NCBI GenBank assembly: GCA_022432975.1
Contig: CM039505.1
Location: 47,784,544 to 47,848,543, forward strand
Length of the DNA: 64,000 nucleotides
Reading direction: 5' to 3'
Origin: Begonia masoniana
Lineage: Eukaryota; Streptophyta; Magnoliopsida; Cucurbitales; Begoniaceae
A program made the translations under genes and the position numbers. Positions 10,310 to 20,013 of the stretch are shown piece by piece. Position 1 is the first letter of the stretch, and every line of letters starts with the position of its first letter. The notes under the pieces were generated by a model. The model made no database searches. It was not told the DNA's origin and saw nothing but the letters and a program-made list of their open reading frames with translations.

Positions 10310-11694
10310 AAAAAGAGTTCCAAAGAGATATGACTGAAAAAGGAGAAAAGATATTAGTCGAAAAAGAGGCTTAAAAAGATAAAGAAAAAGAAGAAAAGAA
10401 ATTAGTTAAAAAGAATAGAAATAAAGGAGAAAAAATAGAGAAAGAAAGAAAAACAAAGGGAGAAAGAGAAAAAGAATTGAGTGGGAAAAAGAACGGAATA
10501 ATGGGTAAAAGTGAGGTGATTTTGTTTTATAGAAAGACATTTATTTATCATCTAACTACTCAACCTTTTCTCTTCCAAGTGTTGTTATTTCTCTTTTGTA
10601 GGAATTCAAAGGTTTATTTTCGGAGGAACTGCCAAGGGTTGTACCCTGACTTAGGGGTATCGAACATCAAATCAATTTTATACCGGGAGCAACAACTCTA
10701 AATCGACTGGCATACCTAGCAAATCTGGAAGAAACAAAGGAAATTTATAAGCAAATGAGCGAGTTGGTGGAAAAGATTCTTGTGAAAGAAAGCATTAATC
10801 CATGTTCAGTCCTCGTGATTTTAGTACCAAAGAAAGATGATACATGTAGGATAGCGTGGATTGTTGAGTGATCAACAAAATTACGATAAATATCGACATC
10901 CAATGCCAAGGTTATATGACATGCTTGATGAGTTATATGACACATGCATATTTTCCAAAATTGATTTAAAAATGGGTACTATCAAATACACATGAAAGAG
11001 GGCGACAAGTGAAAAACTGTTTTAAAAAAATATGGTCTTTATGAATGGTTGATCATACCCTTTGGTTTATCTAATGCGCCTAGTATGTTTATGAGGTTAA
11101 TGAATCACGTTTTAAGATTGTTTATCAGAAAATTTATCGTGGTTTATTTTGACGATATATTAGTTTATAGCAAAATGATGGAACAACATGTTGAGCACTT
11201 AACATCGATTTCAATGTTTTGTGATTAAATCAATAATATGCTAATATCAAGAAGTGCACATTTTGCAAGGAATCAGTAGTGTTTATTGGTTTTGTAGTGA
11301 CCTGAATAGAGTAACAGTGGACGAGAAAAAAGTTAAAGCAATCAAAGAATGGCCAAGACCTAAGAATGCTAATGAGGTACGTAGCTTTCATGGTTTAGCT
11401 AGCTTTTATAGAAGATTTGTTAGGGACTTTAGTACGATCGTGACACCGTTAAATGATTTGGTTAAAAAGAACGTAGAATTTAAGTGGGCTGAGTTGCATG
11501 ATAAGTCGTTTAATATTCTAAAGGAAAAGTTAATCAATGCACCTTTGTTAGTGTTATCGAACTTTGATAAAATTTTTAAGGATTAATACGACTCGTCAGG
11601 AAACAGATTTGGAGGTGTTTTGATGCAGGAAATGAGGTCGATTGCTTCTTTTAGCAAAAATCTTAATGGAACGGCATTAAGTTACCTCACATAC
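10310..11694 (+). pseudogene. Chromovirus (Reina/Galadriel-type) pol, left part, split by the Sirevirus
   Basis: Plus strand, heavily mutated. It begins with a lysine/glutamate-rich linker (10310-10500) typical of this group between protease and RT. RT follows: SLLQEF-like text near 10590, RGIEHQIDFIPG near 10650, VPKKDDT near 10828, [16 protein letters not shown] text near 11060 and the [10 protein letters not shown] catalytic motif near 11148-11175. RNase H starts with the VRSFHGLASFYRRFV stretch (about 11380). The frame then reads NGTALSYLTY and is cut at 11694 by the Sirevirus; it resumes at 22857. Stops and frameshifts occur throughout. Its left edge coincides with the LTR start of the Tekay-like element. 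Confidence 0.82.
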
Positions 11695-13292
11695 TGTAGG
11701 ATCGAGATTGTCTAAGAGGGGGGGGGGGGGGGTGAATTAGACATTTTTAAATTTAATTTCAAGTCTAACCAAATTTCTCTCTTGAATAAAATACTTAAAG
11801 ATTAATAGCAGACAACCGAATATAAAGTAAAGAGAGAGAGAGAGAAATTCAACACCACAGTTTTTAACGTGGTTCGGCCAAACTGCCTACATCCACGCTC
11901 CAAGGCTCCCCCTTGAAGATTCCTTACTTCTCCTCAACGAGAAATGCTGATCGAACTTTACGGGCTTCGATCTACAGCCTTACACAATCCTGGATTGAAC
12001 TTTACGGGCGTCAATCCACTGCCTTACAGGATTTTCAGATTTGAATGACAGATTATGCTAATCTACAAACTCTCAAAAACAGAATCTCAATTTTTGGAAT
12101 AGAGAGATGTAGATAGGAAATACAGAGTATGATTCGCACGTTAGGGCTCAGAAAATCAAATTCGCAAAAGTTGTATCTTTGTGCTCTAACCTCGGCTTAA
12201 ATACTCTGTCTTCATTTTCAGCTTGACTTCAATGCTCCTTAACCAATAATAGAAATTTTATTACCGTTGGAGCAGCTTTCGTACAAGTTCAGGTAGCCGT
12301 TGCCGTCTGTAGTTGTAAGTCGTCGTCGCCATTAAAGTTCTTGAGTTAATGCTGAAAACGACGTCACTGTAGCTTCGCGGCTATTTTGAATTCTGGCGGA
12401 AGATCATCGGTGGAAGCAGCTTTAATTCACTTGCCACGTCATCGATATGTGTTGCTCTAAGAGTCCATCGGTATGTGTAACTTAAGAGTTATCGGCAGGT
12501 GAATCTTCAACGCCATCGGTAGGTGGAGCTTGAAAAACCATCGGCAGGTGTATCTTGAACTTCATCGGCAGGTGCAAGCTTAACAGCGCCATCGGCAGGT
12601 GAAGGCTTTGAATTTTCATCGGTAGATGCACCTTGAAAAAGCGTCGGCAGATGCATCTTGAACTTCATCGGCAGGTACAAGCTTAACAGCGCCATCGGCA
12701 GGTGAAGGCTTTGAATTTTCATCGGTAGATGCACCTTGAAAAAGCGTCGACAGATGCATCTTGAACTTCATTGGCCTGAAGACTCCATCGGCAGATGCAA
12801 GCTTTAAAGTCCATCGGCAGGTGCAACTTGTAATCCATCGGCATGAACATTTTCAAAAGCGCCATCGGTATGAGTTGCTTCAAATGCCATCGGCAGAAGC
12901 ACTTCTTTTCTTTGTCGTTTAGCGATCGGCAGAAGGAACTTTTCTTTGTCGTTTAGCGATCGGCATGAAGGAACTGTCTTTGTCGTTTAGCGATCGGCAT
13001 GTGTAATTTCAAGTGTCATCGGCAGGAATAACTTGAAAACACCATTGGTATGTGTACTTTTAACAATTCATCGGCAGATGAAGTTTTCAGCCCGGTTTTA
13101 CTTATTCAGTCCTGTACACTTAACCACGATTGTTAAACAACTATAATACCATTTCCAAGGGCATTTCCAACAGATTAAATTACTAATGCATATTCGATAT
13201 TCTCATTCACTTAACATAATCAAATTACAATATTAACCATTCAAATACATCATCAAAAACATATTTAGACTTAAACATCATTTAAGTCAACA
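11695..13292 (-). repeat. Sirevirus 3' LTR, 1598 bp
   Basis: On the minus strand it starts TGTTGACTTAAATGATG after the purine tract and ends GATCCTACA. It contains a G-run of about 14 (plus strand, near 11712-11730), an AG microsatellite (about 11828-11846), the ACGTGGTTCGGCC block near 11868 and the CATCGG box array (12400-13085). Relative to the 5' LTR it has an additional 103-bp duplicated unit in the array and retains about 106 bp that the 5' LTR has lost. Confidence 0.9.
12400..13085. repeat. CATCGG box array in the Sirevirus 3' LTR
   Basis: About 26 occurrences of the box CATCGG(C/T)AGGTG or one-base variants. Successive ATCGG cores lie near 12491, 12515, 12540, 12564, 12591, 12618, 12643, 12667, 12694, 12721 and 12746 (mean spacing about 25 bp), then less regularly to 13070. 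Spacer words such as AAGCTT, TTGAA and CTTTGTCGTTTAGCG also recur. Sireviruses of grasses are known to carry clustered short repeated motifs in their LTRs; this array is the equivalent here with a different sequence. Confidence 0.85.
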
Positions 13293-13610
13293 ATCTCCCC
13301 CTTTTTGATGATGACAAAATATAAATTTGATTAAGTAATTGTTCTCCCCCATAGTTCTAGCTCCCCCATAGTAAGTGCATATAATCCAGATTTATACCAG
13401 AGTTTCAAACACAAAAAAAAAAAAACTATGCATATATCCAGATTGCCAAACATATGCCATATGAATATATCCATTATCAATCAAATATTTCCTCCCCCAT
13501 TGACATTATCAAAAACAAATAATTAAGAATCAGAGAGACAAACAATTCAGAAATAAACATCAGATAAATCTCATGAGAAGATCAATAAAAGTGAATTCAT
13601 ACAAAGGCAG
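13293..13610 (-). other. Sirevirus 3' untranslated region with several purine tracts
   Basis: Between the extra ORF stop and the 3' LTR. Read on the minus strand, AAAAAGGGGGAGA abuts the LTR (13293-13306) and is the likely polypurine tract. Further GGGGGAG tracts occur near 13346, 13363 and 13493. Multiple purine tracts upstream of the 3' LTR are a known Sirevirus feature. Confidence 0.75.
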
Positions 13611-15521
13611 CTATTTAAAGAAAGCTAGAAAATGATTCCAAAAAGCTTGACTAATATAATCAGTCACTGCAAGTTCTGAGGAGAAGTAAGCATCCACAAG
13701 AGCTTGAAGTGAAGCAATATTGGGAGGGACAGGAGGTTGATAGACCACCGTGGCCTGACAGGGAGCCGGAGGTGGAGAAGGTGTTGTGTACACCACTATG
13801 TCCATACATGGAGGAGTTTCGACAGAAGGAGCAGCAGTAGACGCATCAGGAGGAGAGAATGCAAATTCAGTCTCCTGAAGATCCAGTGGCGTGAAATGCA
13901 CATCTTCATAAACTTCAGTCCGGGTAAAGGGAAGTTCGAGATCTTCATAGGTAGGCTCAGTGGGGCAGAGAGGAGTATGAGGTGCAGGGCAGAGAGCCTC
14001 AACTTGAGATTTGAGAGCCCGAAGGTTACGGGTGAAGATCTCATTATTTCGATCCAATTTTTGATCCAGTAGACCCTGAGCCACAACAGCTTCAATGCTC
14101 AAATCCTTTTTGAGTTGAGTGATTTTAGTATCAATGGCTGTTCCGAGATTGTCAATGCTGGACTTCAACTCATTATACTGTTCCTCGCTGAGAGAGAATC
14201 TCCTATGATAAAGGATGGGAGATACTGGGGCAGGAGCAGATGGCAGAGCTTGTGAGGAATGTTGGACTTGGGGAGCAGTTGGATTTGAAGGAGCAATTGG
14301 ACTTGAAGGAAGTAATTGGACTGGTGATGGAGGAGCTGTATCCTGGTGGACTGGAGATGGAGGAGGGATAGGAGGCAGAGCTGGTAAACAAAGTGCAGGA
14401 GGAGGAGGTGTAGGATTCTGAGCAATGGGAAGGGGCACAGAGGTGGGAGTAGACATGTCCTCTGAAAGAATTATCCTTGAGGAAGGGACACGACGCCTTC
14501 GAATTAAAGGAGGAGGCTGAAAGCTAGAAGCGTGAGACTGAGAGGGGGAATTGACAAAAACTGGTATCTCAGAGTCATCCCCTCCTTCAGCAGTGGACTC
14601 CTCTAACAGGTCAAGTTTTCTCTTTCCCTTTTTGGCAACAACTGCCTTAGCAGTATTCCTCTTCGTAATATGCAGTACAAGCTCCCCAGTTCTGGTTCTT
14701 TTAATTCCCATTTTGCTCAAGGTGGTTCTGGAATAGTAACTGGAGGGTTTAAGAGTGACAGGATCCTCATCCTCAGGAAATACAACCTCAAGCTTAGCTA
14801 GAATTTTCATTAACAGCAGGTTGTAGGGTAAAGAGGTAGCCTTGGATGACACTGCCAGAATCATCCTTCGAACAATTACATATCCAATATTGAAGGGGGT
14901 CTTGTAGTAGAGTGCAAACAGAACAAAAAGTTCCATGGCACTTACTTCGTCGTGGTGACCACCCTTAGGGACAATGTTGTACCCTATCATTTGATGAAAA
15001 AGTCTAGCCTTAGCGGTCAGGTGTTTGCCTTTTAAATGATCAGGGATATGGTTTGGGTTCAAGGCAATGGTCTTAAGAAAACTGAGACCATCATCGGTAC
15101 CAAAGAACGGAGGCTCAGTGCCGGATACATATTTGTAGGGGCAGCTATCTAGGTGAGGGCACTCCAAAATGCTATTAATGAATTGAGGGGTAATTTCTAT
15201 GTGCTTGTTATACACATAGCTTTTGATAGAAGAGAAATCAGAGGGAAAACTTAAATTGGCATAGAACATTTTAATGGCTTCTGGGTAATAGAATGACTCT
15301 ACATCAAAAAGACCTAATAACCCGAGATCCTTCAAGGGTTCGATAATATTCATACCAGCTAAGTCATCAAAGAAGATACCTCGACTGGAAATTAATGACT
15401 TGAACTGAAAGTCGTCATGGTATCTTGACTCAGCAGCTTTAGAGAGAAAGAAGAGTGATGGCCATGCTTTTGCACGAGGGATCACTCGTGGAGGATGAGC
15501 AGAAGTTTTGGCCTTCTTCAT
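13611..15521 (-). CDS. Sirevirus downstream ORF in env-like position, 636 codons
   Basis: Minus strand, intact, starting at ATG 15521 (MKKAKTSAHPP), 305 bp after the pol stop. In Sireviruses this position is held by the so-called env-like gene, whose function is not established. What is visible: residues about 1-270 form a folded region resembling the putative plant transposon protein domain also found in Athila-type elements (RGIFFDDLAGMNII, FYYPEAIKMFYANL, LTAKARLFHQMIGYNIVPKG); a moderately hydrophobic stretch near residues 195-225; a basic and serine-rich linker; a long proline-rich region (about 345-440); a predicted coiled coil (about 445-515, from LSEEQYNELKSSI to ALKSQVEAL); and a second proline-rich tail. 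I see no clear signal peptide or strong membrane anchor, so calling it an envelope protein would be unsafe. It stays open although pol is broken, which could mean selection or chance. Confidence 0.75.
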   Translation of the reverse strand: MKKAKTSAHPPRVIPRAKAWPSLFFLSKAAESRYHDDFQFKSLISSRGIFFDDLAGMNIIEPLKDLGLLGLFDVESFYYPEAIKMFYANLSFPSDFSSIKSYVYNKHIEITPQFINSILECPHLDSCPYKYVSGTEPPFFGTDDGLSFLKTIALNPNHIPDHLKGKHLTAKARLFHQMIGYNIVPKGGHHDEVSAMELFVLFALYYKTPFNIGYVIVRRMILAVSSKATSLPYNLLLMKILAKLEVVFPEDEDPVTLKPSSYYSRTTLSKMGIKRTRTGELVLHITKRNTAKAVVAKKGKRKLDLLEESTAEGGDDSEIPVFVNSPSQSHASSFQPPPLIRRRRVPSSRIILSEDMSTPTSVPLPIAQNPTPPPPALCLPALPPIPPPSPVHQDTAPPSPVQLLPSSPIAPSNPTAPQVQHSSQALPSAPAPVSPILYHRRFSLSEEQYNELKSSIDNLGTAIDTKITQLKKDLSIEAVVAQGLLDQKLDRNNEIFTRNLRALKSQVEALCPAPHTPLCPTEPTYEDLELPFTRTEVYEDVHFTPLDLQETEFAFSPPDASTAAPSVETPPCMDIVVYTTPSPPPAPCQATVVYQPPVPPNIASLQALVDAYFSSELAVTDYISQAFWNHFLAFFK

Positions 15522-15589
15522 GGCCGGTTTGGAAACTGCGCGAAAATGTGAAGCGTCTTTGAGAAGAGGCAGTGTTTAAATGAAAAAGG

Positions 15590-15780
15590 AGCATCGCCCG
15601 ACGAGATGGAGTCACACGTGTACGACAGATTAACCCGATGGGTCACACGTGTCGGTAGATTAAAGAAATGCAAATGCATCTTCCGATGCCTAGAGAAAAC
15701 ACAGCATCTACCGATGCCTTATGATAGACATGCATCTTCCGATGCCTATTGAAAACACAGCATCCACCGATGCCATCACA
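15590..15780. repeat. GCATC-N4-GATGC mini-hairpins between pol and the extra ORF
   Basis: At least four copies of GCATCTTCCGATGC or GCATCYACCGATGC between 15675 and 15775, separated by GAAAACACA-like spacers. Each is an inverted repeat (GCATC/GATGC) with a four-base centre, and its right half is the reverse complement of the CATCGG box found in the same element's LTRs. The region lies upstream of the extra ORF on the minus strand. Confidence 0.7.
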
Positions 15781-15826
15781 GAAGGAAATGCTCTAACACT
15801 CAGGAATTTCCAACAGAGGAATAAAC

Positions 15827-16429
15827 TTAGTTTTTCTCAACCCGAATGAGCCCTAGCCTTATTCTAATATTATTAAATGTCTTTTCATCCAAAGGCTTGG
15901 TAAAGATGTCAGCTAGTTGGTCTACTGAATTAACAAATTCTAAGGATATATCACCTCTTTGAACATGATCACGGATGAAGTGATATCTTACATCAATATG
16001 CTTGGTTTTAGAATGTTGAATAGGATTTTTAGATATGTTAATTGCACTGGTGTTGTCACACCGAATAGGAATCCTATCATAAAACAGATTATAGTCCTCT
16101 AGAGTTTGCTTCATCCAAAGCATTTGTGCACAGCAACTGCCTGCAGCAATATATTCACTTTCTGCAGTTGACAATGCAACAGAATTCTGTTTCTTTGAGT
16201 ACCAAGAAACTAAGGATTCACCAAGGAATTGACATGTTCCACTGGTGCTTTTTCTATCAACTAAACTTCCTGCATAATCAGAATCTGAATATCCTATCAG
16301 ATCAAAGGAAGTTCCCTTCGGATACCATAATCTTAAATCATGAGTCCCACTTAAATATTTGAAAATTCTTTTGACAGCCGATAAGTGAGATTCCTTAGGG
16401 GTAGTCTGAAATCTAGCACATCGGCACAC
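15827..16429 (-). pseudogene. Sirevirus RNase H and pol C-terminus
   Basis: Minus strand, about 200 codons. Copia RNase H motifs are in order: [59 protein letters not shown], a DNTSAI catalytic segment, SKTKHIDVRYHF, and the C-terminal QLADIFTKPL. It is detached from RT because of a partial internal duplication and deletion around 16300-16830. Confidence 0.88.
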
Positions 16430-17190
16430 ATAAAGAGTATATCTGGCCTACTTGCAGTCAGTATAATAGAGAACCAATCATACCACGATATTTCTTAATA
16501 TCAATATTCCCATGTCATAAAAATAATGTCATCGACATAAATTTGAACTAACAGAATATCCTTATCCTTTTGCATGGTAAATAGAGTTGAGTCGGTGTTA
16601 CCCTTTTTGAAATTCCTTTCCTCAAGGAAGTTCCCTTCGGATACCATAATCTTAAATCATGAGTCCCACTTAAATATTTGAAAATTCTTTTGACAGCCGA
16701 TAAGTGAGATTCCTTAGGGGTAGTCTGAAATCTAGCACATAGGCACACACTAAAGAGTATATCTGGCCTACTTGCAGTCAGATATAATAGAGAACCAATC
16801 ATACCACGATATTTCTTAATATCCACATTTATTCCATGTTCATCTTTGTCCAATTTTGTTGTGGTACTCATGAGAGTTCTAGAGGATTTAACAGATTCTA
16901 AACCAAATTTCTTAAGGAGTTCCTTAATGTACTTTTCTTGACAGAAGAAAATTCCATCAGGAAATTGACTGATCTGGAATCCTAAGAAGAATTTTAACTC
17001 CCCCATCATACTCATTTCAAATTCACTTTGCATGAGGGAGGAAAACTCATTACACATATTAACATTTGTTGATCCAAAAATAATGTCATCGACATAAATT
17101 TGAACTAACAGAATATCCTTATCCTTTTGCATGGTAAATAGAGTTGAGTCGGTGTTACCCTTTTTGAAATTCCTTTCCTCAAGGAAGTTC
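16305..17190. repeat. Partial tandem duplication inside Sirevirus pol
   Basis: Segment 16310-16500 recurs at 16632-16825, and segment 16505-16625 recurs at 17075-17190. This fits a tandem duplication of about 0.9 kb whose first copy later lost its middle. The joining point carries the word AAGGAAGTTCC, which also occurs naturally at both source borders (16309 and 17186), so microhomology probably mediated the event. It destroys the RT-RNase H reading frame. Confidence 0.8.
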
Positions 17191-17940
17191 CTCAACCTAT
17201 CATACCAAGCTCTAGGAGCCTGTTTAAGACCATAGAGAGCTTTCCTTAAATTATAGACATGATCAGGTTTCGCATAGTCTTCAAATCCTAGGGGCTGCTC
17301 TACATAAACTTTTTCCATGATATATCCATTTAAAAAAGCACTCTTTACATCCATTTGAAAGAGTGTGAAGTTTTTGTAGCAGACAAAGGCTAAGAGCATT
17401 CTAATGGATTCTAGCCTAGCTACTGGAGCAAAGGTTTCCTCAAAATCAATTCCTTCTTCTTGATTGTAACATTTGGCAACTAGCCTAGCTTTGTTTCTTA
17501 CTACAATCCCATTTTCATCCATTTTATTCTTATAAACCCACTTAGTTCCAATAATAGGATGATCAACAGGTTTTGGAACAAGTTCCCAAACATTGTTCCT
17601 TTCGAATTGGTTTAGTTCATCTTGCATTGCAACAATCCAATATTCATCCAATTCGGCTTCCTCAAACTTCTTAGGCTCTATCTGAGAAATAAATGCCACA
17701 TTGGCATAGAGATTCCTAAGGGAGGATCTAGTCTTGACTCCTAAAGAAGGATCACCTAGAATTTCATCTATTGGATGGTCTTTGACATACTTCCAATCTC
17801 TAGGAAGAGCAGGATTTTCATCCTTGACAGGAACAATATCTAGAGATGTGGAAGAAGGTTCTATTGATTTTTCTACTTGAGGAGAATCACTTGGCTTTTC
17901 TAAGAAAAGAGAATCCAGTTGTTTATCCAAAATATCATCC
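16548..17940 (-). pseudogene. Sirevirus reverse transcriptase
   Basis: Minus strand. Copia RT motifs are clear: [72 protein letters not shown], the catalytic [18 protein letters not shown] and [17 protein letters not shown]. The C-terminus reads into a non-homologous tail because of the internal duplication. A short duplicated segment at 17940-17963 (CATCCTCATCCACAT repeated) causes a frameshift against the upstream repeat linker. Confidence 0.88.
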
Positions 17941-18490
17941 TCATCCACATGCATCCTCATCCACATTGATTGTGGGTTGAGGAGACTCACTTGGCTTTTC
18001 TAAGAAAAGAGAATCCAGTTGTTTATCCAAAATATCATCCTCATCCACATTGATTGTGGGTTGAGGAGACTCACTTGGCTTTTCTAAGAAAAGAGAATCC
18101 AGTTGTTTATCCAAAATATCATCCTCATCCACATTGATTGTGGGTTGAGGAGACTCACTTGGCTTTTCTAAGAAAAGAGAATCCAGTTGTTTATCCAAAA
18201 TATCATCCTCATCCACATTGATTGTGGGTTGAGGAGACTCACTTGGCTTTTCTAAGAAAAGAGAATCCAGTTGTTTATCCAAAATATCATCCTCATCCAC
18301 ATTGATTGTGGGTTGAGGAGACTCACTTGGCTTTTCTAAGAAAAGAGAATCCAGTTGTTTATCCAAAATATCATCCTCATCCACATTGATTGTGGGTTGA
18401 GGAGACTCACTTGGCTTTTCTAAGAAAAGAGAATCCAGTTGTTTATCCAAAATATCATCCTCATCCACATTGATTGTGGGTTGAGGAGAC
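17880..18490 (-). repeat. 84-bp in-frame tandem repeat in the integrase-RT linker
   Basis: Six nearly identical 84-bp units (anchor TCACTTGGC at 17987, 18071, 18155, 18239, 18323 and 18407), a partial terminal unit at 18491 and one diverged copy at 17889. Each unit encodes 28 acidic residues on the minus strand, from [10 protein letters not shown] through [10 protein letters not shown] to ESPQPTIN. Because 84 is divisible by three, expansion keeps the frame. The near-identity of units implies a recent expansion, or active homogenisation, within an otherwise decayed pol. Confidence 0.93.
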
Positions 18491-18547
18491 TCATCAAAGT
18501 TAACATGAACAGATTCCTCTACAACTAGAGTTCTCCTATTGAATACT

Positions 18548-19786
18548 CTATAAGCTTTGCTGGAAAGGGAATAACCCAGAAAAATTCCTAAGATCAGATT
18601 TGGAATCGAATTTTCCTAAGTTATCCTTAGTGTTTAGAATGAAACATTTGCTTCCAAAAGCTCTAAAATACTTAACAGAATGTGTTTTACCATTCCAAAG
18701 CTCATAGGGAGTTTTCTCAAGAATAGGTCTTATGGAGACCCGATTAAGCACATAACAAGCTGTTGACACAGCTTCTACCCAGAAATATTTTGGAAGGGAA
18801 TTCTCATTAAGCATAGTCCGAGCTAGCTCTTGGAGAGACCTATTTTTCCTCTCAACAACACTATTTTGCTGAGGGGTCCTAGGAGAAGAGAAATTGTGCT
18901 CAATTCCATACTTGAGACACAAGAGTTCAAATTTCTCATTTTCAAATTCTCCACCATGATCACTACGAATAACAACTATGGTGAGCTCCTTTTCATTATG
19001 AACTCTTTTCCTAAAACTAGAAAATGTGTCAAAAGTCTCATCCTTAGACTTCAGAAAGTGAACCCAAGTAAATCTAGAAAAATCATCAACAATGACAAAT
19101 GCATAGAATTTTCCTCCTAAGCTGGCTATATTTGAAGGACCGAAGAGGTCCATGTGAAGGAGTTGAAGAGGCTTAGAAGTAGAAATTGAATTCTTAGAAG
19201 CAAAAGAACTTTTGAACTGCTTGCCCATTTGACAAGCTTCACAGACTTTATCATTTTCAAAGGATATCTTAGGGATTCCTCTAACTAAATTCTCCCTAGT
19301 AATCTTAGCTAAGGTATCCATCCCTACGTGTCCTAATCTCCTATGCCAGATCCAACAGTCATTAGAAGAATTAACAGTAAAACATTTTTCATTATTACAA
19401 ACAAAGTTATCTAAGTCAATAACATAGATATTCTCTTTTCTGAAACCAGTAAAGAGAACTTTGCTATTAGATATATCCTTAATAATACAGGAATTTTTCT
19501 TAAAGACTACTTTGTAACCCTTATCACATAATTGACTGACGCTCAGCAGGTTATATTTTAGACCTTCGACTAACAGAACATTTTCTATAATAATATTATC
19601 AGGATTACCTATATTGCCGATGCCAACAATTTTACCCTTCTGGTTTCCACCAAAAGTGACATTTCCTTTCTTTTTGTTGACAACAGCAAACATGAATGCA
19701 TCTCCAGTCATGTGCCTAGAACAGCCACTGTCCAGGTACCACTGATTCCTTATTGGAGACACATCATCCTGCAAAACAGAGATCAA
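18548..19786 (-). pseudogene. Sirevirus protease and integrase
   Basis: Minus strand, about 412 codons. The aspartic protease motif WYLDSGCSRHMTGD lies near residue 17. The GAG-pre-integrase region follows with the HHCC zinc site (HRRLGH ... CEACQMGKQ). The catalytic core shows LLHMDLFGPS, VIVDDFSRFTWV, RSDHGGEFEN and NSVVERKNRSLQELAR, consistent with the D,D,E triad. A frameshift near 18600 separates it from the downstream linker, which continues in another frame, and another near 19784 separates it from gag. Confidence 0.88.
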
Positions 19787-20013
19787 GTAGTTTTCTTAGG
19801 TACCCAAATCTTTTGGGTCCTAGTGTTAGTTTTGGTTCCTTTGGGAACCCATTGCAACTTACTGCCAGTTTTCATATTATTTGTTTTTAAAAGACATACA
19901 AATGATTTATGTCCTACTTCATTGCATGCATGACAGACAGTGGATTTAACAAAAAGATTTTTATATATTTTCTTTTTACTAATCCCGTCATACCCTAGGC
20001 CAGTTTTATCAAA
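19787..20013 (-). pseudogene. Sirevirus gag-protease junction with second zinc knuckle
   Basis: Minus strand, read in the frame of the upstream gag after a TAG stop at about 20014. It encodes CHACNEVGHKSFVC, a C-X2-C-X4-H-X4-C knuckle (near 19893-19935), then LQWVPKGTK and a threonine-rich linker to the protease. The frame is lost near 19784. Confidence 0.65.

Noticed and set aside
13737..14736. Several open frames on both strands inside 13.7-14.7 kb
   Set aside because: Shadows of the 636-codon Sirevirus ORF, caused by its proline-rich, low-complexity coding sequence.
17880..18490. CRISPR-like direct repeats
   Set aside because: Units are 84 bp, contiguous without spacers, in frame within a copia polyprotein, and the organism is a plant.
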